Assembly: GCA_004295045.1 (NCBI GenBank)
Contig: SHND01000018.1
Span: 1 to 61,948 of the forward strand
Length of the DNA stretch: 61,948 bases
Reading direction: 5' to 3'
From: Chloroflexota bacterium
GTDB taxonomy: Bacteria; Chloroflexota; Anaerolineae; UBA4142; SHND01
Position numbers and translations under genes: made by a program. Numbering within the stretch: position 1 is the stretch's first letter; the number at the start of each line of letters is the position of its first letter. Of this stretch, positions 37,423-45,795 are shown piece after piece. Below the pieces are notes generated by a model, which was given only the letters and a program-made list of their open reading frames with translations, made no database searches and had not been told where the DNA came from.

Positions 37423-38295
37423 CTAACGATATTTATTCAACGACTCTAAACTTTTATGTCCCAACCATTTCGCTACAACATCAGGCGGATTACCATCCAA
37501 TAATTTTTTCGCGCAAGTGTGTCGCAAACTGTATGCGGATACATCGGCGAGTTGTGCCGCTTTAGCATACCCTTCGACGAGACGTTGAATCGAACGCGTC
37601 GAAAGGGGTTTGCCTTGTTGGCTGACGAAAAGCGTGCTGACGTTTGACAGGGCAGGACGCACTTGCAAATATTCGCGCAGCGCACGCGCCAACGTTTCAT
37701 TCAACGGCACTTGACGAAAATGATGCTCGGCGGTTCCGCGTACGACAAGCCGCAGTCCGTTGGCGGTGGGGACAATGTCAGCTTTGGCGAGGAGCGCCAC
37801 CTCATTCACGCGCAGCCCCGCTTGCAGCATCAGTTCAATGATGGCGTAATCGCGGCGCATCAAGCGGCGGGCGGCGCCCGCGCGCACCGCAACGACCAAC
37901 TGCGCGATCTCATCCTCATCCAAAACGCGCGGCGCGCTTGCGGCATGTCCGTTCGAGATCAATTGTAAATGTTGCGCGGGATTCTCTGCGGTGAACCCCT
38001 TTTCCTGTAAAAAGCGACCAAACACGCGGAGCGATTGGAGACGGCGGTTGATGGTGGCAGGGGATTGACTGGTCGCTTGAATCAAATGTTCGCGATAGCG
38101 CGTAAAATCTTTTTCGGCGGGAAGCGTCGGCGTATGCCCATTGAGCGGTTCCTTGAGAAAACGCACAAAACCCCGCACATCCGCGCTGTAATTGCGGATA
38201 GTTGCGGGGGCGAGTTCGACGCGATGGAGATGCCCTTCAAAGTCTTGGATGAGCGTCGGCGCAAGAACGGGCAGAGAGCGACGCGCGCGCGGCAC
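37423..38295 (-). CDS. Tyrosine recombinase, XerC/XerD-like
   Basis: 290 residues. N-terminal SAM-like core-binding domain (about 10-105: LIQDFEGHLHRVELAPATIRNY) and a catalytic domain with the first Arg in LQAGLRVNEVALL, a Lys-strand region around LRLVVRGTAEH, SLRHTCAKKL, WLGHKSLESLNKY and the Tyr nucleophile one residue from the end. In the HxLRH box the first His position is Tyr (YSLRH). GTG start. Whether it is the chromosomal Xer enzyme or an integrase is open. It lies directly upstream of rpoC on the same strand and beside inverted repeats at 38316. Confidence 0.85.
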   Translation of the reverse strand: MPRARRSLPVLAPTLIQDFEGHLHRVELAPATIRNYSADVRGFVRFLKEPLNGHTPTLPAEKDFTRYREHLIQATSQSPATINRRLQSLRVFGRFLQEKGFTAENPAQHLQLISNGHAASAPRVLDEDEIAQLVVAVRAGAARRLMRRDYAIIELMLQAGLRVNEVALLAKADIVPTANGLRLVVRGTAEHHFRQVPLNETLARALREYLQVRPALSNVSTLFVSQQGKPLSTRSIQRLVEGYAKAAQLADVSAYSLRHTCAKKLLDGNPPDVVAKWLGHKSLESLNKYR

Positions 38296-38315
38296 AAAAA
38301 ATTGGTTCGCTTCAA

Positions 38316-38360
38316 CTCAAGGCGAGAGGATTCGCGTACCGCGAATCCTCTCGCCTTGAG
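38316..38360. repeat. Perfect 21-bp inverted repeat upstream of the recombinase gene
   Basis: CTCAAGGCGAGAGGATTCGCG, a TAC centre, then the exact complement. It starts 21 bases upstream of the recombinase start codon. No T-tract follows. It could be a recombinase site, operator or repeat remnant. Confidence 0.85.
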
Positions 38361-38632
38361 AATTTATGTGCCAGTATTATACGCAGTTTCAGTAATACGT
38401 CAAGTTTTACAAAAATTCCCTTCGCCATGACTGCGCTCGGGAAAGGAGGTAAAAACCGATTCATTGCTCCAAGCAATGACGCAATCATGGCGAAGGTGAG
38501 CCCCAATTACAAGCCACCGACGCCGCGCTGCTCCACAACCATTCAGACCCAATAAAACATTACGCAGTTTCGATGACCTGAGCGGAGGACGCTCAATCCA
38601 TCCGCTTGTGAGTGATGGCACGCGGAAATATC
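38361..38632. other. Noncoding repeat-rich gap between recombinase and anti-sigma genes
   Basis: No credible gene. It contains an 11-base direct repeat TACGCAGTTTC (38375-38385 and 38564-38574), GTATTA/TAATAC arms beside the first copy, a dispersed inverted pair CTTCGCCATGA/TCATGGCGAAG about 50 bases apart (near 38420 and 38487), and a small ATTGCTCCAAGCAAT hairpin between them. It looks like remnants of repeat elements. Confidence 0.5.
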
Positions 38633-38920
38633 TTACTTGCCTTGCTCAATCTTGCGCCACATCTCGTCCAGCGAGGGCCACGAATCCTCCGCGTCCATGC
38701 GCGCACAATCGTCAAGCATTTGAAATTCTTGAGCGCAAGGCACGCACATTAACAAATGATGCAGAATGTCGAGCAGCTCTCGCTCCTCGACTGGTCCTGC
38801 CATCAATGCATCGATCAGCCGCGCCGACAGTTTGGCGCAATCGTCGCAACCGGCTTCTACCTTATGGGTGCGCGCAATTTTTACCATGAACGCGTCTAGC
38901 TTGATGTGGGTCACACGCAT
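38633..38920 (-). CDS. Putative zinc-binding anti-sigma factor
   Basis: 95 residues, cytoplasmic. It has the ZAS-type metal site HHLLMCVPC (H-x3-C-x2-C) plus an upstream CDDC, in a helical protein ending SWPSLDEMWRKIEQ. It starts 53 bases after the sigma factor gene on the same strand, the standard arrangement for an ECF sigma and its regulator. AGAGG is placed eight bases before the ATG. No membrane segment, so a soluble redox- or metal-responsive anti-sigma is the likely type. Confidence 0.75.
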   Translation of the reverse strand: MRVTHIKLDAFMVKIARTHKVEAGCDDCAKLSARLIDALMAGPVEERELLDILHHLLMCVPCAQEFQMLDDCARMDAEDSWPSLDEMWRKIEQGK

Positions 38921-38973
38921 ACCAACAACCTCTGTTTTGGTGTAAAAATCTTGTTCATTCTTACTGCCATCTT

Positions 38974-39657
38974 TTATGCCATGCGCGGTGCCGGCGCATT
39001 GCCGAACAAATTCAAAATCTCTGCTACATCAAACCCGCGATCCTCTAGGCGCCGTTTTAATTTTGCGCGCGCATCGTGTACCATTTTGTAGACGGCGTTG
39101 CGATTCATCCGAAACTCTTTGGTGATAACATCCACGGGCACATCGTCAAAAACAATCGCCGTGAGAATGGCGCGTTGTCGTTCGGTCAATTCTGTTTGGA
39201 TAACTTCGCGCACCGTTTCCCAAATTTCTTGCTGCTGCGCGCTGCGGTCAGGGTCGGGCGCCGCTTTGTCCTCGAATTGAAAATCGGGCAGTTCTGAATT
39301 TTCCACAATTCGGTCGAGCGACAAATTTTTCCACCGTTGGCGTCGCGCTTCGACCAGTGACATGTTGATCGCAAAGCGATATGCCCACGTTGTGAACTTG
39401 CTTTCGCCGCGAAATTCATCCAAGTTCTTGAGGATTGTCAACAGCGCATCTTGAGCGAGGTCTTGCGCCACCTGTTCGATCTCGGCGCGTGCCAACGAAC
39501 GCAAGTCGCCCGGGTTCTGACTAAAAAAATACAGAACCGCACGGAGCAGGTACTGGCGCAAATCTTCAATCGCTTCCGCCTGTTCAGGCTTGCCGTCAGC
39601 GCGAAGTTGGGACAACCACTCGGGATTCGAGCGCTGTCGTACTCGCGTTTCACTCAT
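38974..39657 (-). CDS. ECF-type RNA polymerase sigma factor
   Basis: About 227 residues. Region 2 runs through DLAQDALLTILKNLDEFRGESKFTTWAYRFAINMSLVEARRQRW. A linker rich in Asp/Ala follows, then region 4 with LTERQRAILTAIVFDDVPVDVI and the helix-turn-helix RMNRNAVYKMVHDARAKLKR. The ATG at 39657 overlaps the galK stop as ATGA, so translation is probably coupled to galK. An anti-sigma gene follows. The target promoters are unknown. Confidence 0.92.
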   Translation of the reverse strand: MSETRVRQRSNPEWLSQLRADGKPEQAEAIEDLRQYLLRAVLYFFSQNPGDLRSLARAEIEQVAQDLAQDALLTILKNLDEFRGESKFTTWAYRFAINMSLVEARRQRWKNLSLDRIVENSELPDFQFEDKAAPDPDRSAQQQEIWETVREVIQTELTERQRAILTAIVFDDVPVDVITKEFRMNRNAVYKMVHDARAKLKRRLEDRGFDVAEILNLFGNAPAPRMA

Positions 39658-40844
39658 GCTGTGCCTTCTCTCTCTGCTGATCCAATAATGCCGGCGCCGG
39701 GCGATGCGCGCACGGGCGAAACCCAAGGTTCAATTGCAGTGCGCGCATGATATTCGCGCGCGATGTTTATTACAAAGTCGCGTACATTCGCGTCGCGCAC
39801 CAAATTTACCGTCGCGCCGCCCCAGCCCGCGCCGGTGAGGCGTGAACCGAGACAGCCCGGTTGGGCGCGCGCAATTTCTACCATGATGTCCAATTCGGGC
39901 GAACTTGCCTCAAAATCGTCACGCAAGCTGGTTTGAGATTCGTTCATCAGCGCGCCAAATTTTGGCGCATCGTTACGTTTGGCAGCGCGCGCGGCACTTT
40001 CTACGCGTTCATTCTCGGTGATGACATGCCGGGCGCGCTTCATCAGGTTAGTGGGCAAATGGTTAGCGACGCTATTGAATTCCTTTAATGATACGTCGCG
40101 CAAGGCAGGAATGTGTCTGTTCAATAATTCTCCGAGGAGAATTACGGCGTTTTCACACTCCATCCGCCGCGTGTTATAGTCCGAGCCCGCGAGATGGCGT
40201 TTCTTGTTCGTATCGGCAACAACAATGGTCACGCCGCGCGGCAGCTTGATCGTTTCATACGTGAGCGCGCGGCAATCAATTTTGATCGCCGCGTCTTTTT
40301 GCCCCAGCGCCGACGCAAATTGGTCCATGATGCCGCTTTTCACGCCCACAAAATTATTCTCCGCTTGCTGACAAATTTGGGCAATCGTAACGCCATTCAG
40401 CCGCTGTGACGTAAATGCCTGCAAAATCGTTGCCGTGCAAACTTCCAGCGCCGCAGATGACGAAAGCCCTGCGCCTGATGGCAAGTTGGAGGTGATCACC
40501 GCGTCAATGCCGGTCAAATTCACATGCTGTTGTGACAAATAATACGTCACCCCGCGCACATAGTTCGCCCAACGATAGTCGGGATGATGCGGAATATCGT
40601 CAAGCGCAAAGGTATCGGTTTGACCGCCTTGCACATCCAACGCGGTGACAGAGACATGCTTGTCATCCCGCGCGCGCGCCGCAATGAAAACATCGCGGTC
40701 AATCGCGATGGGCATCACCAAGCCGTCGTTGTAATCTGTATGTTCGCCGATGAGATTGACGCGTCCCGGCGCGCGCGCGATTTTTTCCGGCGGCGCGCCG
40801 TAGAGGCGTTGAAATTCAGAAACAAGAATTTCAAGTTGTGTCAT
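39654..40844 (-). CDS. galK: Galactokinase
   Basis: GHMP kinase phosphorylating galactose at C1. About 396 residues: the galactokinase signature GRVNLIGEHTDYNDGLVMP, the ATP loop NLPSGAGLSSSAALEV, GVKSGIMDQFASALG (catalytic Asp in MDQF) and the C-terminal RLTGAGWGGATVNLV. The ATG at 40844 (MTQLEIL) begins the family homology. No other Leloir gene is adjacent; it sits between a membrane protein and a sigma factor gene that overlaps its stop. Confidence 0.94.
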   Translation of the reverse strand: MTQLEILVSEFQRLYGAPPEKIARAPGRVNLIGEHTDYNDGLVMPIAIDRDVFIAARARDDKHVSVTALDVQGGQTDTFALDDIPHHPDYRWANYVRGVTYYLSQQHVNLTGIDAVITSNLPSGAGLSSSAALEVCTATILQAFTSQRLNGVTIAQICQQAENNFVGVKSGIMDQFASALGQKDAAIKIDCRALTYETIKLPRGVTIVVADTNKKRHLAGSDYNTRRMECENAVILLGELLNRHIPALRDVSLKEFNSVANHLPTNLMKRARHVITENERVESAARAAKRNDAPKFGALMNESQTSLRDDFEASSPELDIMVEIARAQPGCLGSRLTGAGWGGATVNLVRDANVRDFVINIAREYHARTAIEPWVSPVRASPGAGIIGSAEREGTA

Positions 40845-40904
40845 GATTGGTGCGCGGTGAATGTGAGTAGGTAGAAGAAAATTATAACACACTCAGCGCG
40901 CGGC

Positions 40905-42788
40905 TCAGGCGCGCAAGTCTGCTTCCGGCGGAAATTCGCTGTCGCTAAATGAAGTGGGAGGAGGGGATGGCGGCGTTGGCGCGGGAGTTTCCGGCTCCGC
41001 AGCTGCGATCGCCGTTGCGGTTGGCGGAGGCGCGTCTTGATGTCGTTCGGTCATCAACAGGCGATGATAGGCGATGATGGCGTCCACGATCGTGCGCGTT
41101 TGTTCGCGGTTGGTACTCTCCACGCCGCGCAATTTTAGCAGCTCGATTCGTTCGGTAATTTCATCCGCCACAATTTTGGGGTGGGCGACGTGGGTAAAGG
41201 TAAAGGGGTTGGCGCTGCCCGCGACCCGCGAATCCACATTGCCATAATCGAACAAAACGTTCCAAAAATGCTGTCGCGCGGCAGTCACATCTTGAATATT
41301 TCGAAGTTCTGCTTTTTGTTCGCGATAATTCAGCCCAAAAGGCAAGCTCTCCGTGTCAATGATTTCTGTATCGCTCAGATAGTACAAATCGCGCCGCCAA
41401 TCTTCCCATTCCCACGCGATCACTCCCAGCGCCACGAGCATGAGCACGCCAAGCACCGCAAATACGCCATTGCCCGACAAATCAAAGGGCACGCCGCTCG
41501 ATGTAAAGAAAGCAAGTAGGAGGACAAGGATCAACAATCCCAACAATCCACCCAGAATTTGTCGTAGCAGAACGATATGATGCTTGCGCCATGTGACAGT
41601 ATGCCCTTGCCGCCATTCGGTTCCGAGCAAAGATTGCCACAGGGCGCGTAATCGTTTGTTCAATGGAACGGGGGCAGCGGCCACTCGTTTTGGACGGGCG
41701 CGCAGCAGGGTCGGAATCCGAATCACCGACGGCTTTTTCGTTTTTGTGGCAGTGGGTGATGGTGATGGGCTGGGGGTGGTCGGAGGTTTCTCTTGGACTG
41801 CAGGTTGTTTCAAAACATAGTGTTGAATTTCACCCGCGATTTGACGGCGCAAGCGTTCCCGATCCGACGCGCTTTTGCGTTCGGCGAGATGCACCCGTTC
41901 GTTGTCAATAATTTGTTGAATGCGCGCTACGTTTGCGACCTGCTCGAACACGAGTCCGCGCGTATCGCTGGCGGCGGTTGTAAAACGCAAGTCTGAAATG
42001 TTGAGGAGAACCGAAATCGGTCCGCCGCGATCTACGCGCATGGATTGAATTTTTTCAACCGGCAGGTCTTGGCGTGAGTCAGAGAAAAAGAGGACTTTGT
42101 TGATTCGCACGACGCGTTTATTGGTAACGATATACAAATCGTTCAACCAATTGATTCCATTCCACACCAGCCAAAGCACGACGAATAGCATGACGCCTAA
42201 ATAGACCAAGTTCACCCAAGGCAGCGTTTTGGTGACACCAAACCAGTACGAAATCAAATAAAGGAGCGTCGCGATTGCGCCAACCGCGAGCGGAAGGCGA
42301 ATCATCAATAACAGCGCCCAGGGGTGTCGTCGCACGCTGAGGTCAATCACTTCGCCCGGCGCGAGCCATTCGAGTCCGCGCGTAAGACGCTCATATTCCG
42401 CGCGCAGCTCGGGCATGTGTTCCATCAAATTCGGATGCGTCTCGACCAACTCATCCCACGCCTTGCGCTCGAACACCCAGAGCGACGCGGCGCTCACCGC
42501 CTCAAACGTGTACTCGGATGCTTCTTGGGTGGTGAACATTTTGATTCCAAAAAATTCGCCCGGACCTTTCGAACCAACAGGTTTTTCAAAGCCGCCGCGG
42601 TCGGTGTGACGCAAATTCACATAGCCCTCATCCACAATGAAAAATTGCGTGGTCATCTCGCCCTGTTTGAGAATGTCATCGCCGCCGACGTAGCGCTGCA
42701 GCTTGCAGATTGCCGCGAGCGCTGCCAATTCTTCGGGCGTGAGGTGCTCGAAAAAGTAAATGCCTTGCAACCGAGTCAATGCATCCAT
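40905..42788 (-). CDS. Membrane protein with cNMP-binding-like domain and two bacterial PH domains
   Basis: 627 residues. N-terminal cyclic-nucleotide-binding fold (about 5-130: FFEHLTPEELAALAAICKLQRYVGGDDILKQGE, EFFGIKMF). Two membrane helices follow (about 155-225), then a PH-like domain (WLNDLYIVTNKRVVRINKVL), a basic/Pro-rich linker (KPPTTPSPSPSPTATKTKKP), two more helices (about 405-460), a second PH-like domain (WRRDLYYLSDTEIIDTESL) and an acidic Pro-rich tail. The canonical phosphate-binding Arg expected after the GE motif is not seen (SEYTFEAVS). It starts 21 bases downstream of the uvrC stop on the same strand. Confidence 0.82.
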   Translation of the reverse strand: MDALTRLQGIYFFEHLTPEELAALAAICKLQRYVGGDDILKQGEMTTQFFIVDEGYVNLRHTDRGGFEKPVGSKGPGEFFGIKMFTTQEASEYTFEAVSAASLWVFERKAWDELVETHPNLMEHMPELRAEYERLTRGLEWLAPGEVIDLSVRRHPWALLLMIRLPLAVGAIATLLYLISYWFGVTKTLPWVNLVYLGVMLFVVLWLVWNGINWLNDLYIVTNKRVVRINKVLFFSDSRQDLPVEKIQSMRVDRGGPISVLLNISDLRFTTAASDTRGLVFEQVANVARIQQIIDNERVHLAERKSASDRERLRRQIAGEIQHYVLKQPAVQEKPPTTPSPSPSPTATKTKKPSVIRIPTLLRARPKRVAAAPVPLNKRLRALWQSLLGTEWRQGHTVTWRKHHIVLLRQILGGLLGLLILVLLLAFFTSSGVPFDLSGNGVFAVLGVLMLVALGVIAWEWEDWRRDLYYLSDTEIIDTESLPFGLNYREQKAELRNIQDVTAARQHFWNVLFDYGNVDSRVAGSANPFTFTHVAHPKIVADEITERIELLKLRGVESTNREQTRTIVDAIIAYHRLLMTERHQDAPPPTATAIAAAEPETPAPTPPSPPPTSFSDSEFPPEADLRA

Positions 42789-42809
42789 GAGGAGGAGTGA
42801 AACAAAAAA

Positions 42810-44867
42810 CTATAAACTCTCTTTTAATTTTTGCGCCGCGCTTTTGGACATGCCTTCGACTTGCATCAATTCTTCGACACTGGCGTCACGGATCGCGTCG
42901 AGCGAATCAAATTTTTGCAACAGCGCGCGGCGGCGGCGCGGACCGATGCCCGGAATCGCGTCCAATTGCGAATGTAATCCTTTTTTCGCGCGCAGCGAAC
43001 GATGATAGGTGATGCCAAAGCGGTGCGCTTCATCCCGAATGCGCTGGAGCAAATGCAGCGCGGGCGAGTGCATTGGCAACCTTAAAGAATCGGCGCGATT
43101 GGGCGTGAACACTTCTTCTTCGCGCTTTGCCAGCGAAATCAATTTTACACCTTCAATCCCCATTTCGCGGAACACCTCTTCTGCCGCGCTCAATTGTCCC
43201 TTGCCGCCGTCAATGATGACGAGGTCGGGCATGCGCGCCCACGATTCATCGTTCTTGCGTTCGGCGGTGCGGAATCCTTTGCTCAATGGAATTTTCGATT
43301 TTCGATTTTCGATTTTCGATTTTTCGCCAGAGCCGAAAGATTGTCCGTCTGTCACAGATACCTGTTCGTTCTCGCTTCTCGTTTCTCGCTTCTCGTCCTG
43401 TGTTACTCCCTCCTGCGCCAGCTCTCCAGCCCCGTCACCCGTCACTCGCCACTCGTCACTTGCTTGTTCCGCTTTTTTCGCATCCTGATACCGCTTGAAT
43501 CTACGCCGCAGCATTTCTTGCAAACTCGCAAAATCGTTCGCGCCAATCACCGACTTTATTTTGAATTTGCGATAGTCGCTCTTTTTCGCCGCGCCGTTTT
43601 CAAAGACCACCATCGCGCCGACGGAATTCGTGCCTTGAATGTTGGAAATGTCGTAACATTCCATCCGCAGCGGCGGATTTTCCATTTCGAGCGCTTGCTG
43701 TAATTCTTCGACTGCCTGCAAATGTTTTGTCTTGTCGGCGAGCCACTGCTGTTTAATGGTTTCCAACGTGATGCGCGCGTTTTCTTCTGCCATGTTGAGC
43801 AGATCGCGCCCTGACGCATCATTCCCGTTGCGCGGCACACGAATCGTCGTCGCCGCGCCCTTGTTTTGTTTCAGCCACGATTCAATAATTTTCGCTTCGT
43901 CAATCATTTCGGGCAAAAGAATTTCGGGCGGAATGTACGCGGCTTGGTCATAAAATTGCTGCACAAACGACGACAATACGTCGTCGGTGTTGGCGTGCGT
44001 CGTCCCCTCTAAAACAAAATATTCGCGTCCCAACAATTTTCCCGCGCGAATAAAAAATACCTGCACGCACGCGTTGCCGTCATCTTTTGCAAAGGCGATG
44101 ACATCTTGGTCAACCATCTGCGGCGAGACGACTTTTTGATGTTCTGTGATGCGCGAAATCGCTTGCAATTGGTCGCGGTACACCGCCGCGCGTTCAAATT
44201 CCAAATTCTCCGCCGCGCTCGACAATTTGTCGTGAATGTTTTGCGTGACCTCTTCGCTGTGTCCTTGCAAGAATTGCGACAAGCGGTCAATCATCGCGCG
44301 ATATTCGTCACGCGACGCCGCGCCAATGCACGGCGCGAGACACAAGCCGATGTCGTAATACAAACAGGCGCGTTTGTCTTTGCCCGTGATGTCGCGGTCA
44401 CAGGTGAGGTACGGAAAAATTTTTCGCAGTGTGTCGAGTGTTTCATGCACCGCCCAAACTGCAGTAAAGGGACCAAAATAACGCGCGCCGTCGTTGTCCA
44501 TGCGCCGCGTCATGTACACTTTGGGGAAATTGTCCTGCCACGTAATTTTGATATACGGATACGTTTTTGCGTCTTTGAGCCGAATGTTGTACTTGGGACG
44601 ATATTTTTTGATAAGGTTGTTTTCAAGGACGAGGGCTTCGAGTTCAGTATCTGTAACAATAAATTCGATTTTCTCGACATAGGTGGTTAACGCGACCACT
44701 TTGGCGTCAAAGACGTTGCCGTGAAAGTAGGAACGGACGCGATTCCGCAAGTTGACCGCTTTGCCGACATAAATAATTGTCCCGTCGTCATTCTGCATGA
44801 GATAGACGCCGGGCTTTGTCGGCAGGGTGTCGAGAGTTTGTTGGATGGAAGGTTTAATCGCAGACAT
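42810..44867 (-). CDS. uvrC: Excinuclease ABC subunit C
   Basis: Nucleotide-excision repair nuclease making both incisions with UvrB-DNA. 685 residues: GIY-YIG domain KPGVYLMQNDDGTIIYVGKA, the UVR motif around ENLEFERAAVYRDQLQAI, the RNase H-like domain (MECYDISNIQGTNSVGAMVVFENG ... DLVIIDGGKGQL) and a C-terminal helix-hairpin-helix pair (IPGIGPRRRRALLQKF). Between KRYQDAKKAEQ and MPDLVIIDGG there is an insert of about 70 residues encoded by dispersed repeats (SDEWRVTGDG, KRETRSENE, SKIENRKSKI). The family normally has a short loop here, so function is probably kept. Confidence 0.95.
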   Translation of the reverse strand: MSAIKPSIQQTLDTLPTKPGVYLMQNDDGTIIYVGKAVNLRNRVRSYFHGNVFDAKVVALTTYVEKIEFIVTDTELEALVLENNLIKKYRPKYNIRLKDAKTYPYIKITWQDNFPKVYMTRRMDNDGARYFGPFTAVWAVHETLDTLRKIFPYLTCDRDITGKDKRACLYYDIGLCLAPCIGAASRDEYRAMIDRLSQFLQGHSEEVTQNIHDKLSSAAENLEFERAAVYRDQLQAISRITEHQKVVSPQMVDQDVIAFAKDDGNACVQVFFIRAGKLLGREYFVLEGTTHANTDDVLSSFVQQFYDQAAYIPPEILLPEMIDEAKIIESWLKQNKGAATTIRVPRNGNDASGRDLLNMAEENARITLETIKQQWLADKTKHLQAVEELQQALEMENPPLRMECYDISNIQGTNSVGAMVVFENGAAKKSDYRKFKIKSVIGANDFASLQEMLRRRFKRYQDAKKAEQASDEWRVTGDGAGELAQEGVTQDEKRETRSENEQVSVTDGQSFGSGEKSKIENRKSKIPLSKGFRTAERKNDESWARMPDLVIIDGGKGQLSAAEEVFREMGIEGVKLISLAKREEEVFTPNRADSLRLPMHSPALHLLQRIRDEAHRFGITYHRSLRAKKGLHSQLDAIPGIGPRRRRALLQKFDSLDAIRDASVEELMQVEGMSKSAAQKLKESL
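43291..43463. repeat. In-frame repeat cluster inside uvrC
   Basis: Plus-strand view: tandem ATTTTCG units (43291-43326), then CTCGCTTCTCGTTTCTCG-type units (about 43372-43397), then CCCGTCACTCGCCACTCGTC (about 43438-43457). These are the same unit types seen in menE and at the menF/menD junction. Read on the minus strand they code for the extra loop in UvrC without a stop. Confidence 0.75.
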
Positions 44868-44882
44868 TACCGGACTGGCAGA

Positions 44883-45347
44883 TTATGCCCATTCTTCTAA
44901 CACGAAATTTTCCGCAAAAGGGTTGACATAGCCAACACCTTCCAGCACGAGCGCGGAGGGCATATCTTCGCTAAAGATAATCGGAATCTGATTGAGCTTT
45001 GCCATTGCCCAAAGCTGCGCATCATAATAGGCAAGCTGATAATCGCGGACACCGCGCGCGGCTTCGAGAATAACGCCCAGAGTCAAATCAAGGACAGGAT
45101 AGGAACGCGCAAGCAATTCGATCTGTGTCAACGCTTCTGCTGAAGATAACGGCGGTTTCAGTTTGCGCGTCGCGATGCTGAAAAATTCGGCGAGGCATTG
45201 GACACTCACGCGTCCCATATTGCTTTCCTCGAGATGCCTCAAGACATTTTGGGCGCGTTCGCTGCGCGCCAGATCGTTGGGATCGTACGCGTACAAGAGT
45301 ACATTGGTATCAATGAGAATAGCGCGCATGGCTTGCTCCGCGTTCAT
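44883..45347 (-). CDS. PIN-domain toxin, VapC-like
   Basis: 154 residues. The PIN fold is marked by ILIDTNVLLYAYD (first acidic residue), the conserved Glu in CLAEFFSIA, YYDAQLWAMA and FSEDM. These acidic residues coordinate the metal for ribonuclease activity. Its ATG overlaps the upstream antitoxin stop as ATGA, supporting the start at 45347; an internal ATG at 45329 is possible. Expected to be inhibited by the co-encoded antitoxin; the RNA target is unknown. Confidence 0.88.
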   Translation of the reverse strand: MNAEQAMRAILIDTNVLLYAYDPNDLARSERAQNVLRHLEESNMGRVSVQCLAEFFSIATRKLKPPLSSAEALTQIELLARSYPVLDLTLGVILEAARGVRDYQLAYYDAQLWAMAKLNQIPIIFSEDMPSALVLEGVGYVNPFAENFVLEEWA

Positions 45348-45637
45348 CCTTTGCGTTCAAAACGACGCGCGCGTTCTTCATAGGCGTCTTCGCGGCGAAA
45401 GCGATAAGGCGCAGTCCGCGTTTTGACCAAGGCGCGGCGCGCGAGCATATGGCGCTGGGCTTGGGCGAATGCGGCAGGGTCCGCGCGCGCAGGTCCTGCA
45501 ATGGCAGCGCCAAGCTCACGGTCAAGCGCTGCGCGAATGATTTCGGCTTCGCTGACGCCCCGCCGTTTTGCGAGTCGTCGTAAGAGCGCTTGCTGTCCCC
45601 TTTGAATATAGATTTGTTTGCGAATCATTTGCGTCAT
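45344..45637 (-). CDS. Ribbon-helix-helix antitoxin, VapB-like
   Basis: 97 residues. N-terminal ribbon-helix-helix (IRKQIYIQRGQQALLRRLAKRRGVSEAEIIRAAL) for DNA binding, then a basic, probably flexible C-terminal part for toxin neutralisation (RRALVKTRTAPYRFRRED). It is the first gene of the toxin-antitoxin pair. The 158 bases upstream contain no gene and would hold the autoregulated promoter. Confidence 0.82.
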   Translation of the reverse strand: MTQMIRKQIYIQRGQQALLRRLAKRRGVSEAEIIRAALDRELGAAIAGPARADPAAFAQAQRHMLARRALVKTRTAPYRFRREDAYEERARRFERKG

Positions 45638-45795
45638 TGCCTGACCTCACGGTAAGTCACTTATACATTACGAATATACATCGCACGGCGCTCATTATAT
45701 CACACCTTCCGAACACACGTTCGCTGCGCGGAAAACGCGCGCGTAATGTTTTTAAGGTTGTTCTGTCGTCTGTTGTCCGCCGTCCGCCGTCCCCC

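Noticed and set aside
38400..38621. Minus-strand short frames upstream of the recombinase gene
   Set aside because: They translate the dispersed inverted repeats of the gap and have no ribosome site.
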